Assembly: GCF_039523735.1 (NCBI RefSeq)
Contig: NZ_BAAAFW010000014.1
Location: 109,610 to 173,609, forward strand
Reading direction: 5' to 3'
Source: Tatumella punctata
GTDB lineage: Bacteria > Pseudomonadota > Gammaproteobacteria > Enterobacterales > Enterobacteriaceae
Length of the DNA: 64,000 nucleotides
Below the pieces are notes generated by a model. The model did not search any database. It saw only the letters and a program-made list of their open reading frames with translations, and was not told the origin of the DNA. This document shows, piece after piece, positions 8,914 through 16,666 of this stretch. Position 1 is the stretch's first letter, and every line of letters starts with the position of its first letter. The position numbers and the translations under genes are program-made.

Positions 8914-11079
8914 ATGTTTAGCTTATTGCGTGGCCTGTGCCGCTTGCTATGGCGGGTACGGCTGCACGGTGATTTATCGGTACTGAATAATCCCCGCGTA
9001 CTGATCACCCCTAATCATGTTTCTTTCCTCGACGGTATCCTGTTAGGGCTGTTTTTACCGGTAAAACCGGTGTTCGCAGTCTGGTCCGGCCTGTCCGATA
9101 GCTGGTATATGAAAGCACTGGGCGCGCTGGTGGATGTGGTCAGCCTCGATCCGCTGAAACCTATGTCAGTCAAACAGTTGATCCGTCTTACAGAGCAGGG
9201 CAGACCGGTGGTTATCTTTCCGGAAGGCCGGATCACCGTGACCGGCTCATTAATGAAGGTATACAGCGGTGCCGGTTTTGTGGCGGCGAAAACCGGTGCC
9301 AGTGTGGTTCCCGTCAGGATAGAAGGGGCAGAGTTCAGCTGGTTTGCCCGTAAAAGTGGTGACATCCGCCGCCGTGCTTTTCCGGACATTGCTCTGCATG
9401 TGTTACCCGCTACCCGTATTCCTATGCCGTCTGCGGGCAGTGCCAGACAGCGCAGAGCACTGGCCGGGGAGCATCTGCACCATATTATGATGGAAGCGAG
9501 AATGGCGGTCCGTCCCAGACATACCCTGTTTGACGCTTACCTGAGTGCGGCCAAACGTTATGGCTGGCGGCGGGCCTGTGTGGAAGATATCCGCTTTACA
9601 CCCGACAGCTACCGCGGGTTACTGAAAAAAATGCTCGGGGTGGCCCGGCTGCTGGATAAACACTGTCCGCCCTGTGCGACCCCGGGTCTGTTACTGCCGA
9701 ATACTGCCGTGACCCCGGCGGTGGTATTCGGGGCAATTCTCTCAGGCCGTGTGCCGGCGATGCTGAACTATACCGCAGGGGTTAACGGATTACAGGTGGC
9801 GGTAACGGCTGCACAGATCACCACCATTTTTACCTCTCGTCAGTTTCTGGAGAAAGGCAAACTGTGGCATCTGACGGAGGCGATCCGCGGGGTCAGCTGG
9901 GTGTATCTGGAAGATTTGAAACCGGCGCTGCAGTTACGCGATAAGTTGTGGGTTCTCTGGCATCTGCTGGTGCCCGGCCGGGCACAGGCCGCACAGCAGC
10001 CGGAAGACGCCGCGATGATCCTGTTTACCTCCGGCTCGGAGGGCAACCCGAAAGGTGTCGTTCACAGCCATAAAAGTCTGCTGGCCAATGTTGAACAGAT
10101 CCGTACGGTGGCAGATTTCCGGCCAGGGGACCGTTTTATGTCATCCCTGCCGTTATTCCATGCCTTCGGCATGACTGTCGGCATGCTGACCCCCCTGTTT
10201 ACCGGGGCTGAGACTTTCCTCTACCCCAGCCCGCTGCATTACCGGGTGATCCCTGAGCTGGTCTACGACCGTAACTGTACCGTGTTGTTTGGCACCCCGG
10301 CCTTTCTGACCCGTTATGCGCAGTTTGCCCACCCTTATGATTTAGCCAGAGTGCGTTATGTGGTGGCCGGGGCCGAAAAACTGCGTGATTCGACCCGTGA
10401 TCTGTACCTGGAAAAGTTTGGCCTGCGGATCCTCGAAGGCTATGGCGCGACAGAATGTGCGCCGGTGCTGTCGATTAATGTGCCGATGGCAGCCCGCTTC
10501 TCCACGGTTGGCCGTATTTTACCGGCCATGGACTTCCGGCTGATTTCGGTGCCGGGCATAGAGAACGGTGGCCGTCTGCAGGTCAGCGGGCCGAACCTGA
10601 TGAAAGGCTACCTGCGGCTGGAAGCGCCCGGGGTGATTGAACCGCCGGTGGCGGATAACGGCGAAGGGGTCAAAGAGCCGGGCTGGTACGATACCGGCGA
10701 TATTGTCAGTTTTGATGAGGACGGTTTTTGCCAGATTCAGGGCAGGGTGAAACGGTTTGCCAAACTGGCCGGTGAAATGGTGTCGCTGGAGGTGGCCGAA
10801 AGCCTGGCTCTGCGGGTGTCGGCCGGGTATCAGCATGCATCTTCGCTGAAAAATGATCCCCTGCGGGGTGAGGCACTGGTGCTGTTTACCAGCGATCCGC
10901 AATTAACCCGCGAGCGGTTATTAGAGGCCAGCCGTGAACTCGGCTACAGCGAGTTAAATGTGCCGCGTGATATCCGCTTTCTGTCACCGCTGCCGATGCT
11001 GGGCAGCGGTAAACCCGACTACCTGCAACTGAAAGCGCTGGCGGCGACGCCAGCCGAAAACGGAAATAACAATGAATGA
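8914..11079 (+). CDS. aas: Bifunctional 2-acylglycerophosphoethanolamine acyltransferase / acyl-ACP synthetase
   Basis: A 721-residue inner-membrane enzyme (719 in E. coli). It re-acylates lysophosphatidylethanolamine released by lipoprotein N-acylation and other reactions, charging fatty acid onto ACP and transferring it to the lysolipid. The N-terminal PlsC-type acyltransferase domain has NHVSFLD with His35 and Asp40 (HX4D) and the FPEGR motif. The C-terminal two thirds is an adenylate-forming ligase with LFTSGSEGNPKG at residues 370-381 and YGATE. The start is supported by AAGGAG 8 bases upstream. The stop overlaps lplT by 8 bases, which fits co-translation with the flippase that supplies the substrate. 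Confidence 0.95.
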   Translation: MFSLLRGLCRLLWRVRLHGDLSVLNNPRVLITPNHVSFLDGILLGLFLPVKPVFAVWSGLSDSWYMKALGALVDVVSLDPLKPMSVKQLIRLTEQGRPVVIFPEGRITVTGSLMKVYSGAGFVAAKTGASVVPVRIEGAEFSWFARKSGDIRRRAFPDIALHVLPATRIPMPSAGSARQRRALAGEHLHHIMMEARMAVRPRHTLFDAYLSAAKRYGWRRACVEDIRFTPDSYRGLLKKMLGVARLLDKHCPPCATPGLLLPNTAVTPAVVFGAILSGRVPAMLNYTAGVNGLQVAVTAAQITTIFTSRQFLEKGKLWHLTEAIRGVSWVYLEDLKPALQLRDKLWVLWHLLVPGRAQAAQQPEDAAMILFTSGSEGNPKGVVHSHKSLLANVEQIRTVADFRPGDRFMSSLPLFHAFGMTVGMLTPLFTGAETFLYPSPLHYRVIPELVYDRNCTVLFGTPAFLTRYAQFAHPYDLARVRYVVAGAEKLRDSTRDLYLEKFGLRILEGYGATECAPVLSINVPMAARFSTVGRILPAMDFRLISVPGIENGGRLQVSGPNLMKGYLRLEAPGVIEPPVADNGEGVKEPGWYDTGDIVSFDEDGFCQIQGRVKRFAKLAGEMVSLEVAESLALRVSAGYQHASSLKNDPLRGEALVLFTSDPQLTRERLLEASRELGYSELNVPRDIRFLSPLPMLGSGKPDYLQLKALAATPAENGNNNE

Positions 11080-12283
11080 ATTAAGCTCAGGCACTGCTGC
11101 TGGCAGGGCTTCTGGCTTACGTCCGGTATTACTGGCACAGTTTTTTTCGGCATTCGGCGACAATGCCCTGTTGTTTGCCACCCTGGCACTGATGAAAAAA
11201 GACAGCTATGCGGACTGGACTCAGCCGGTACTGCAGATAGTGTTTGTGGTGGCTTATATCCTGCTGGCACCGTTTGTCGGACAGCTGGCCGACAGTTTTC
11301 CCAAAGGCCGGGTGATGATGGTGGCGAACGGGCTGAAATTTACCGGTGCGGTACTGATTGGTCTCGGTGTTAATCCCTTTGCCGGTTACGGGCTGGTGGG
11401 GATTGGTGCGGCGGCGTACTCGCCCGCCAAATACGGTATTCTCGGCGAACTGATCGATAAACAGCAACTGATCCGGGCGAACGGACTGATGGAAAGCTCG
11501 ACCATCGTCGCTATTCTGCTCGGTTCGGTAACCGGCGGCCTGCTGGCCGACTGGCATATTTCCACCGCGTTACTGTTATGCGCGGTGATTTACGCTCTGG
11601 CGGTGGTTGCTAATATGCTGATACCCGGCTTACGGGCAGCCACACCGGATAAAAACTGGCGCTGGCGGCAGCTGCTGTCACGCTTCCGCCATGATGCCGT
11701 CAGCCTGTGGCAGGATAGCGATACCCGTTTTTCGTTAACCGGCACCAGTTTATTCTGGGGAGCCGGGGTCACCTTACGTTTTTTGCTGGTACTGTGGGTT
11801 CCGGTGGTGCTGGGGATCACTGATAACAAAACCGCGACGCTGCTGAACGGGATGGTCGCGGTGGGGATTGTTGGCGGAGCGTTGCTGGCAGAACAGCTGA
11901 TTTCACTGCAGCATACTCAGCGCTGTATACCTGCGGGGATACTGGTTGGCGGACTGGTGATTATGTTTACCCTCAGCACACATGAGTATAGCGGTGGTTT
12001 CTGGCTGTTACTGCTCGGCGTCTGTGGCGGACTGTTTGTGGTGCCCCTGAATGCATTATTACAGGTGCGTGGCAGAGAGTCGGTCGGCGCGGGTCCGGCG
12101 ATTGCGGTACAGAATTTTGGTGAGAATATTGCCATGCTGCTGCTACTGGCCCTGTATACCCTGACCATCCGGCTCGGGGCCTCAGTCATTGTTACCGGGA
12201 TGGCTTTTGGCGGGCTGTTTTCGCTGGCGATTGCCGGTTTATGGCTCTGGCAGTGGCGCGGTAAATCTGCGGTGCGGCAGTAA
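11072..12283 (+). CDS. lplT: Lysophospholipid transporter LplT
   Basis: A 403-residue major-facilitator-like inner-membrane protein with about 12 hydrophobic segments (E. coli 397). It flips lysophosphatidylethanolamine across the inner membrane to Aas. The N terminus LAQFFSAFGDNALLFATLAL is characteristic of the family. The gene starts within the end of aas, the usual enterobacterial arrangement; in some bacteria the two are fused. It is followed by a GC-rich hairpin and the convergent tas gene. Confidence 0.95.
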   Translation: MNELSSGTAAGRASGLRPVLLAQFFSAFGDNALLFATLALMKKDSYADWTQPVLQIVFVVAYILLAPFVGQLADSFPKGRVMMVANGLKFTGAVLIGLGVNPFAGYGLVGIGAAAYSPAKYGILGELIDKQQLIRANGLMESSTIVAILLGSVTGGLLADWHISTALLLCAVIYALAVVANMLIPGLRAATPDKNWRWRQLLSRFRHDAVSLWQDSDTRFSLTGTSLFWGAGVTLRFLLVLWVPVVLGITDNKTATLLNGMVAVGIVGGALLAEQLISLQHTQRCIPAGILVGGLVIMFTLSTHEYSGGFWLLLLGVCGGLFVVPLNALLQVRGRESVGAGPAIAVQNFGENIAMLLLLALYTLTIRLGASVIVTGMAFGGLFSLAIAGLWLWQWRGKSAVRQ

Positions 12284-12292
12284 GTCAGAGGC

Positions 12293-12318
12293 TGCACCGC
12301 GGCCGGGGCCGCAGTGCA
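12293..12318. terminator. Hairpin between convergent lplT and tas
   Basis: TGCAC-C-GCGGCC and GGCCGC-A-GTGCA pair with one C-A mismatch around a GG loop. It lies in the 42-base gap between two convergent genes, so it could serve both strands. T-runs are poor on either side. Confidence 0.5.
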
Positions 12319-12325
12319 AAACCGG

Positions 12326-13366
12326 TCAGGGAGCCGGATACGTATAACGGCGATGGATGGCTTCCAGCTGCTCCATCAGTTCACTGCTCAGGCTGAGGTT
12401 AACGCTGTCGATATTTGCTTTCAGCTGTTGCAGTGTGGTGGCCCCCAGCAGAGTACTGGCAACAAACGGTTGCTGACGAACAAAGGCCAGTGCCATCTGT
12501 GAAGGGTCGAGCCGGTGTTGTTTTGCCAGCGCGACATAGGCAGCGACTGCTTCAGCAGACTGCTGCCCCGAATAACGGGTAAAACGGCTGAACAGAGTAT
12601 TTCTGGCATTGGCCGGTTGTTGCCCGTTGAGGTACTTACCGCTCAGGGTGCCGAAGCCCAGAGCAGAATAGGCCAGCAGCTCCACCCCTTCGTACTGGCT
12701 GATTTCGGCCAGTCCCACTTCGAAACTGCGGTTCAGCAGGCTGTACGGGTTCTGGATGGTGACAATCCGCGGTAACTGATGCTTTTCTGCCAGTTGCAGA
12801 TAGCGCATCACTCCCCAGGGGGTTTCATTCGAAACACCGATATAACGGATCTTTCCGGCGCGGACCTGTTCTGATAACGCGTCCAGGGTTTCCAGCAGGG
12901 TAACGGGGATATTTTCTTCCGTGTACTGGTAGCCGAGACGCCCAAAGAAGTTGGCCGGGCGTTGTGGCCAGTGCACCTGATAGAGGTCGAGATAGTCAGT
13001 ATTCAGCCGTTTCAGGCTGGCATCCAGTGCGGCACGAATATTTTTGCGGTCCACCACCTGGCCTGCGCGGATTTGGGCATCGCTGCCGCGTGCCGGTCCG
13101 GCGACCTTACTGGCGAGGATGATTTTGTCGCGATGACCGGTTTTTTTCAGCCAGCTGCCGATATAGGTCTCGGTCAGCCCCTGAGTTTCAGGGCGGGGAG
13201 GGACCGGATACATTTCTGCCGTATCGACCAGGTTAATGCCCTGACTGAGCGCGTAATCTAACTGGGCATGGGCATCGGCTTCACTGTTTTGCTCGCCGAA
13301 GGTCATGGTGCCCAGACCCAGTTGACTCACTTCCAGCGAACTATGGGGAATACGATGGTAGAGCAT
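12326..13366 (-). CDS. tas: Aldo/keto reductase-family protein Tas
   Basis: A 346-residue NADP-binding TIM-barrel oxidoreductase, identical in length to E. coli Tas. The AKR catalytic residues are visible: Asp and Tyr in VDTAEMYP, Lys in LASKV and His in YQVHWP. E. coli Tas was found as a suppressor of tyrosine auxotrophy in starved cells, and its physiological substrate is unknown. It is convergent with lplT and followed on the same strand order by ygdR, ygdQ and mutH, as in E. coli. Confidence 0.93.
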   Translation of the reverse strand: MLYHRIPHSSLEVSQLGLGTMTFGEQNSEADAHAQLDYALSQGINLVDTAEMYPVPPRPETQGLTETYIGSWLKKTGHRDKIILASKVAGPARGSDAQIRAGQVVDRKNIRAALDASLKRLNTDYLDLYQVHWPQRPANFFGRLGYQYTEENIPVTLLETLDALSEQVRAGKIRYIGVSNETPWGVMRYLQLAEKHQLPRIVTIQNPYSLLNRSFEVGLAEISQYEGVELLAYSALGFGTLSGKYLNGQQPANARNTLFSRFTRYSGQQSAEAVAAYVALAKQHRLDPSQMALAFVRQQPFVASTLLGATTLQQLKANIDSVNLSLSSELMEQLEAIHRRYTYPAP

Positions 13367-13589
13367 GGCTGGCTTCCTTTTGTCATGATGGGTTAAGGGA
13401 AATCTACACCGGCACTGGGGGCAAGTCTACAGCAGGGCGTGTTACGGGAAGTGTCGCCGGGCCGCGCTGAGTGGTGACGGCAGTGTTACCGGCCCGCAGT
13501 ACCGGCTTGTCAGGTTATTCCGCGGATTAAGTCAGGGAGACGGTATGGATAATGTGCAGCGGCCGGGCGGGTGTTCCGGCCGGACAGCG

Positions 13590-13814
13590 TCAGCGTTCGA
13601 TAATGCCGGAGATATCGTCGCCGTTAATCTGAATTTTGTTACCGGCTTCGTCCGTATACTGTACCAGCCCGGTATCTTTATCGATTTGTGGTTTACCGTC
13701 GGTCATTATCATCCGGCCATCTTTGGTGGCCATAACATAATGACTGCTGCAACCGGCTGACAGAACGGTCCCCAGTAATACACCGCACAGTGCGGTGATT
13801 TTTATCATTTTCAT
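13590..13814 (-). CDS. ygdR: YgdI/YgdR-family small lipoprotein
   Basis: A 74-residue precursor. The start at 13814 is preceded by GGGAGA and gives a short signal peptide with lipobox LSAGC (Cys22). The mature part is the DUF903 domain (SSHYVMATKDGRMIMTDGKP), a small SH3-like beta fold of unknown function. Longer upstream readings of the frame lack the signal peptide at the N terminus and are rejected. A second member of the family lies at 45918-46145, and both are in their E. coli positions. Confidence 0.9.
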   Translation of the reverse strand: MKMIKITALCGVLLGTVLSAGCSSHYVMATKDGRMIMTDGKPQIDKDTGLVQYTDEAGNKIQINGDDISGIIER

Positions 13815-13943
13815 CTTGTCTCCCGACGTAAATTTATACGTTACCGCTATCAGTAATAAATGATTTCTGTGCAGTAAACAAACCAGACGGGTCTGAAACA
13901 GGCAATAAACATCAGGCAGGCAACAAAATTCACGGGCTGAGTA

Positions 13944-13977
13944 ACAAAAGCAGCGTGCCGCGACGGGCGGCACGCTG
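13944..13977 (-). terminator. Rho-independent terminator of ygdQ
   Basis: On the minus strand AGCGTGCCGC pairs with GCGGCACGCT around a 5-base loop and is followed by GCTTTTGTT. It begins 19 bases after the ygdQ stop. Confidence 0.75.
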
Positions 13978-13995
13978 TTTCGCGGGCGGCTACGA

Positions 13996-14706
13996 TCAGT
14001 GGTTTTTTTTGTTGCCGCGCAGCAGGTTGAGTAATTCGACACCCATTGAAAAGAACATCGCAAAGTAGATATAGCCTTTGGGAACATGCACCGAAAAACT
14101 TTCCAGCATCAGGGTAAAACCGACCAGGATAAGAAAAGCCAGCGCCAGCATTTTTATGGTCGGATGACGCTCGACAAATTCGCCGATCGCTTTTGCGGCA
14201 AACATCATCATAATCACCGCCACGATCACTGCCGCCATCATAATAAACAGATGATCGGACAGCCCGACGGCAGTGATCACCGAGTCGAGGCTGAAAATGA
14301 TATCCAGCAACATGATTTGCACAATCGCGCCGAAGAATGAATGTACGCGACTGGCTCTGACCTCTTCACCGCCTTCAATCGTTTCATGAATTTCTTTGCC
14401 GGACTTCCAGATCAGGAACAGTCCCCCGGCCAGCAGGATCAAGTCACGGGCGGAAAACTCATGACTGAACAGGGTGAACAGGGGGGTAGTCAGGCGTACA
14501 ACCCAGGCAATTGAGGCCAGCAATGCCAGCCGCATCAGCATGGCGGCCATCAGACCCAGACGGCGGGCTCGGTTTTGCTGGTGTGCAGGCAGTTTTGCCA
14601 CCACCAGTGAAAGAAAAATAATATTGTCGATACCGAGAACGACTTCCAGAACAATCAGTGTCCCGAGCGCCAGCCAGGCATTAGGGTCCGCAATCCACTC
14701 GAACAT
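13996..14706 (-). CDS. ygdQ: TerC-family inner-membrane protein YgdQ
   Basis: A 236-residue TerC/Alx-family integral membrane protein (237 in E. coli). Motifs include LEVVLGIDNIIFLS near the N terminus and IIFSLDSVITAVGLSDH in the middle, the paired acidic membrane motifs of the family. Relatives are implicated in metal homeostasis, especially manganese export during exoenzyme metallation, but YgdQ itself is poorly characterised. I chose the ATG at 14706 over an in-frame TTG at 14727 because it matches the E. coli N terminus (MxxWIxDPNAWLALGT); the ribosome-binding site is weak for both. Confidence 0.9.
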   Translation of the reverse strand: MFEWIADPNAWLALGTLIVLEVVLGIDNIIFLSLVVAKLPAHQQNRARRLGLMAAMLMRLALLASIAWVVRLTTPLFTLFSHEFSARDLILLAGGLFLIWKSGKEIHETIEGGEEVRASRVHSFFGAIVQIMLLDIIFSLDSVITAVGLSDHLFIMMAAVIVAVIMMMFAAKAIGEFVERHPTIKMLALAFLILVGFTLMLESFSVHVPKGYIYFAMFFSMGVELLNLLRGNKKNH

Positions 14707-14765
14707 ACTCACATCAATCCTAAACAAAAGCTAAACGAAGAGTATAACCGGGCAGTATTCCCTGA

Positions 14766-15452
14766 CTAAAGTAAAAAATGACGGGCCAGCAGCGGGCCGG
14801 TAAAGGTTTTCTTTAAGTAAAAACCCCGTGGCAGGGTCAGTACCGGCTGCCCCTGCGGGCCAATAGCTTCAGTCAGGGCCTTACTGTTGGCGGCTTTGGG
14901 ACGGATTTGCAGGTACTGACCGTGGCGGGCGGTAATATTCTCTACCCTGCCCAATACGATCATCTCCATCAGTTCTTCCCAGTCTGCGCGCAGTTGCTGT
15001 TCTTCTTCCGCCGAAGGACGCCATAACAGCGGGCTGCCGATACGGCGATCTTTCAGCGGAATTGCGCGGTCGCCTTCCACCGGCATCCACAGTACACATG
15101 AAAGTTTATGCCGCAAATGGCAGTGTTGCCAGTCAACACCGCTATTACCGGTCAGGGGGGCTACGCAGACAAAGGTGGTTTCCAGCGGCCGGCCAAGACG
15201 GTCAACGGGGATTGTTTTCAGTTCAATCCCCAGATGGGAGAAATCCTGCTCTGCTTTACTGCCGGCACTGGCACCGAGGTGGCGTTCGAGTAATGTGCCA
15301 ATCCAGCCTTTATCGCGGCGCAAGTCGGCAGGCACGGTTATCCCCAGCCTGCCGGCCAGCTCTTCCATCGATTGTCCGGCCAATGCACAGGCCCGTTGCA
15401 TTAAGATCTGTTCGCTTTCCGGCGCAGACAAAGGTTCAGGAGAATAAGACAT
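14766..15452 (-). CDS. mutH: DNA mismatch repair endonuclease MutH
   Basis: A 228-residue methyl-directed endonuclease (229 in E. coli) that nicks the unmethylated strand at hemimethylated GATC when activated by MutS-MutL. The catalytic D-E-K set is intact and at the E. coli positions: Asp70, Glu77 and Lys79 in EQDFSHLGIELKTIPV. Its presence implies Dam-directed mismatch repair. The gene is divergent from rppH across a 683-base AT-rich region with DnaA boxes. Confidence 0.95.
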   Translation of the reverse strand: MSYSPEPLSAPESEQILMQRACALAGQSMEELAGRLGITVPADLRRDKGWIGTLLERHLGASAGSKAEQDFSHLGIELKTIPVDRLGRPLETTFVCVAPLTGNSGVDWQHCHLRHKLSCVLWMPVEGDRAIPLKDRRIGSPLLWRPSAEEEQQLRADWEELMEMIVLGRVENITARHGQYLQIRPKAANSKALTEAIGPQGQPVLTLPRGFYLKKTFTGPLLARHFLL

Positions 15453-16135
15453 TCGGCCTCATGAGTTGGTTAAAAAACACTCGCCGTGGTACAGGCGCGG
15501 ATCTGCAGAATAAATTATCGGGGATAAAGCTAATAATAGCATGATTAATCATGGTTTTTTAATCCGTTTTCGGTTGTATCCTCTGACCTGTGACCGGTTT
15601 ATACCCTGTTGTCATCGATAATAAACAGGATTATCCGCCCAGTTATCCACAGAAAAACTGGATAACTGTGTATTAACCTGACTACTGGTTCGATTTACAG
15701 CCTTGACTTTGCCACCCTGTGCCATTTTTCAGGCAGTGATGGATAAGTTATCACCATAAACTGTGGATAAAAATGCCGGTGGTTATTTTTTGTTCAGTGA
15801 GTTAAGTTATCTTTATCGCTGGCAGCTAATCCGGCTTTTTTTATCGCGCTTATATGGAATATCTATTTGTAATTTAAGTGTTTTATTTCTGTCTTTTTTT
15901 ATGGGGAATCGGGTTTTACTGGTGTATTATTCATTAAATTCCCGCGTTCTGCACAAAGCTATCCACAGAAAAGGTGCATAAAATTGTCTCCGGCTACCGG
16001 CTGCTGTTTATAACTTGGCTAAGAATTGTGAGTTATTCCGGAATTATTCTGATGAAACCCTGACAGCCAATGGTTTACCGTCTGTAAGGAGTATGAAACA
16101 ATCAGGCTATCTGAAGATAGATTTGAGGTAGTCTG
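15453..16135. promoter_or_regulatory. AT-rich mutH-rppH intergenic region with three DnaA-box-like sites
   Basis: There is no credible gene in these 683 bases. Two perfect DnaA boxes are present: TTATCCACA at 15643-15651 and its complement TGTGGATAA at 15762-15770. A one-mismatch copy, CTATCCACA, lies at 15959-15967. Partial motifs (TGGATAAC at 15659, TGGATAAG at 15740) lie between them. The sequence carries long T-runs and must also hold the divergent promoters of mutH and rppH, which I could not place with confidence. Confidence 0.65.
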
Positions 16136-16663
16136 GTGATCGATGATGATGGCTACCGCCCGAATGTTGGGATTGTGATCTGTAACAGGCAGGGACAGGT
16201 ATTGTGGGCCAGGCGCTTTGGACAGCATTCCTGGCAGTTCCCCCAGGGAGGTATCAACCCCGGGGAAACGCCGGAACAGGCGATGTATCGCGAATTGTTC
16301 GAAGAAGTCGGATTGCATCGTAAAGATGTCAGAATTATTGCATCGACCCGCAACTGGCTGCGTTACAGGTTGCCAAAACGTTTGGTGCGTTGGGATACCC
16401 GGCCGGTGTGCATCGGCCAGAAACAAAAATGGTTTCTGTTACAGCTGCAATCTCATGATGGTGCCATTAACGTACAGGGAAGCAGTACCCCCGAGTTTGA
16501 TGGCTGGCGATGGGTGAGTTTTTGGTATCCGGTTCGCCAGGTGGTCTCTTTTAAACGTGATGTTTATCGTCGGGTGATGAAAGAGTTCGCTACCGTAGTG
16601 ATGTCTGTCACGGAAAATTCACTGCAACGCAGTCAACCCTCCGGCCGAAGAAAAAGAGGATAG
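16136..16663 (+). CDS. rppH: RNA pyrophosphohydrolase RppH
   Basis: A 175-residue Nudix hydrolase (176 in E. coli) that removes pyrophosphate from 5'-triphosphate mRNA and so opens it to RNase E decay. The Nudix box is complete (GGINPGETPEQAMYRELFEEVG). The start is GTG (VIDDDGYRPNVGIV), as the alignment with E. coli requires; no ATG in frame would give that N terminus. It is followed after 3 bases by ptsP, the conserved pairing. Confidence 0.95.
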   Translation: MIDDDGYRPNVGIVICNRQGQVLWARRFGQHSWQFPQGGINPGETPEQAMYRELFEEVGLHRKDVRIIASTRNWLRYRLPKRLVRWDTRPVCIGQKQKWFLLQLQSHDGAINVQGSSTPEFDGWRWVSFWYPVRQVVSFKRDVYRRVMKEFATVVMSVTENSLQRSQPSGRRKRG

Positions 16664-16666
16664 GGC

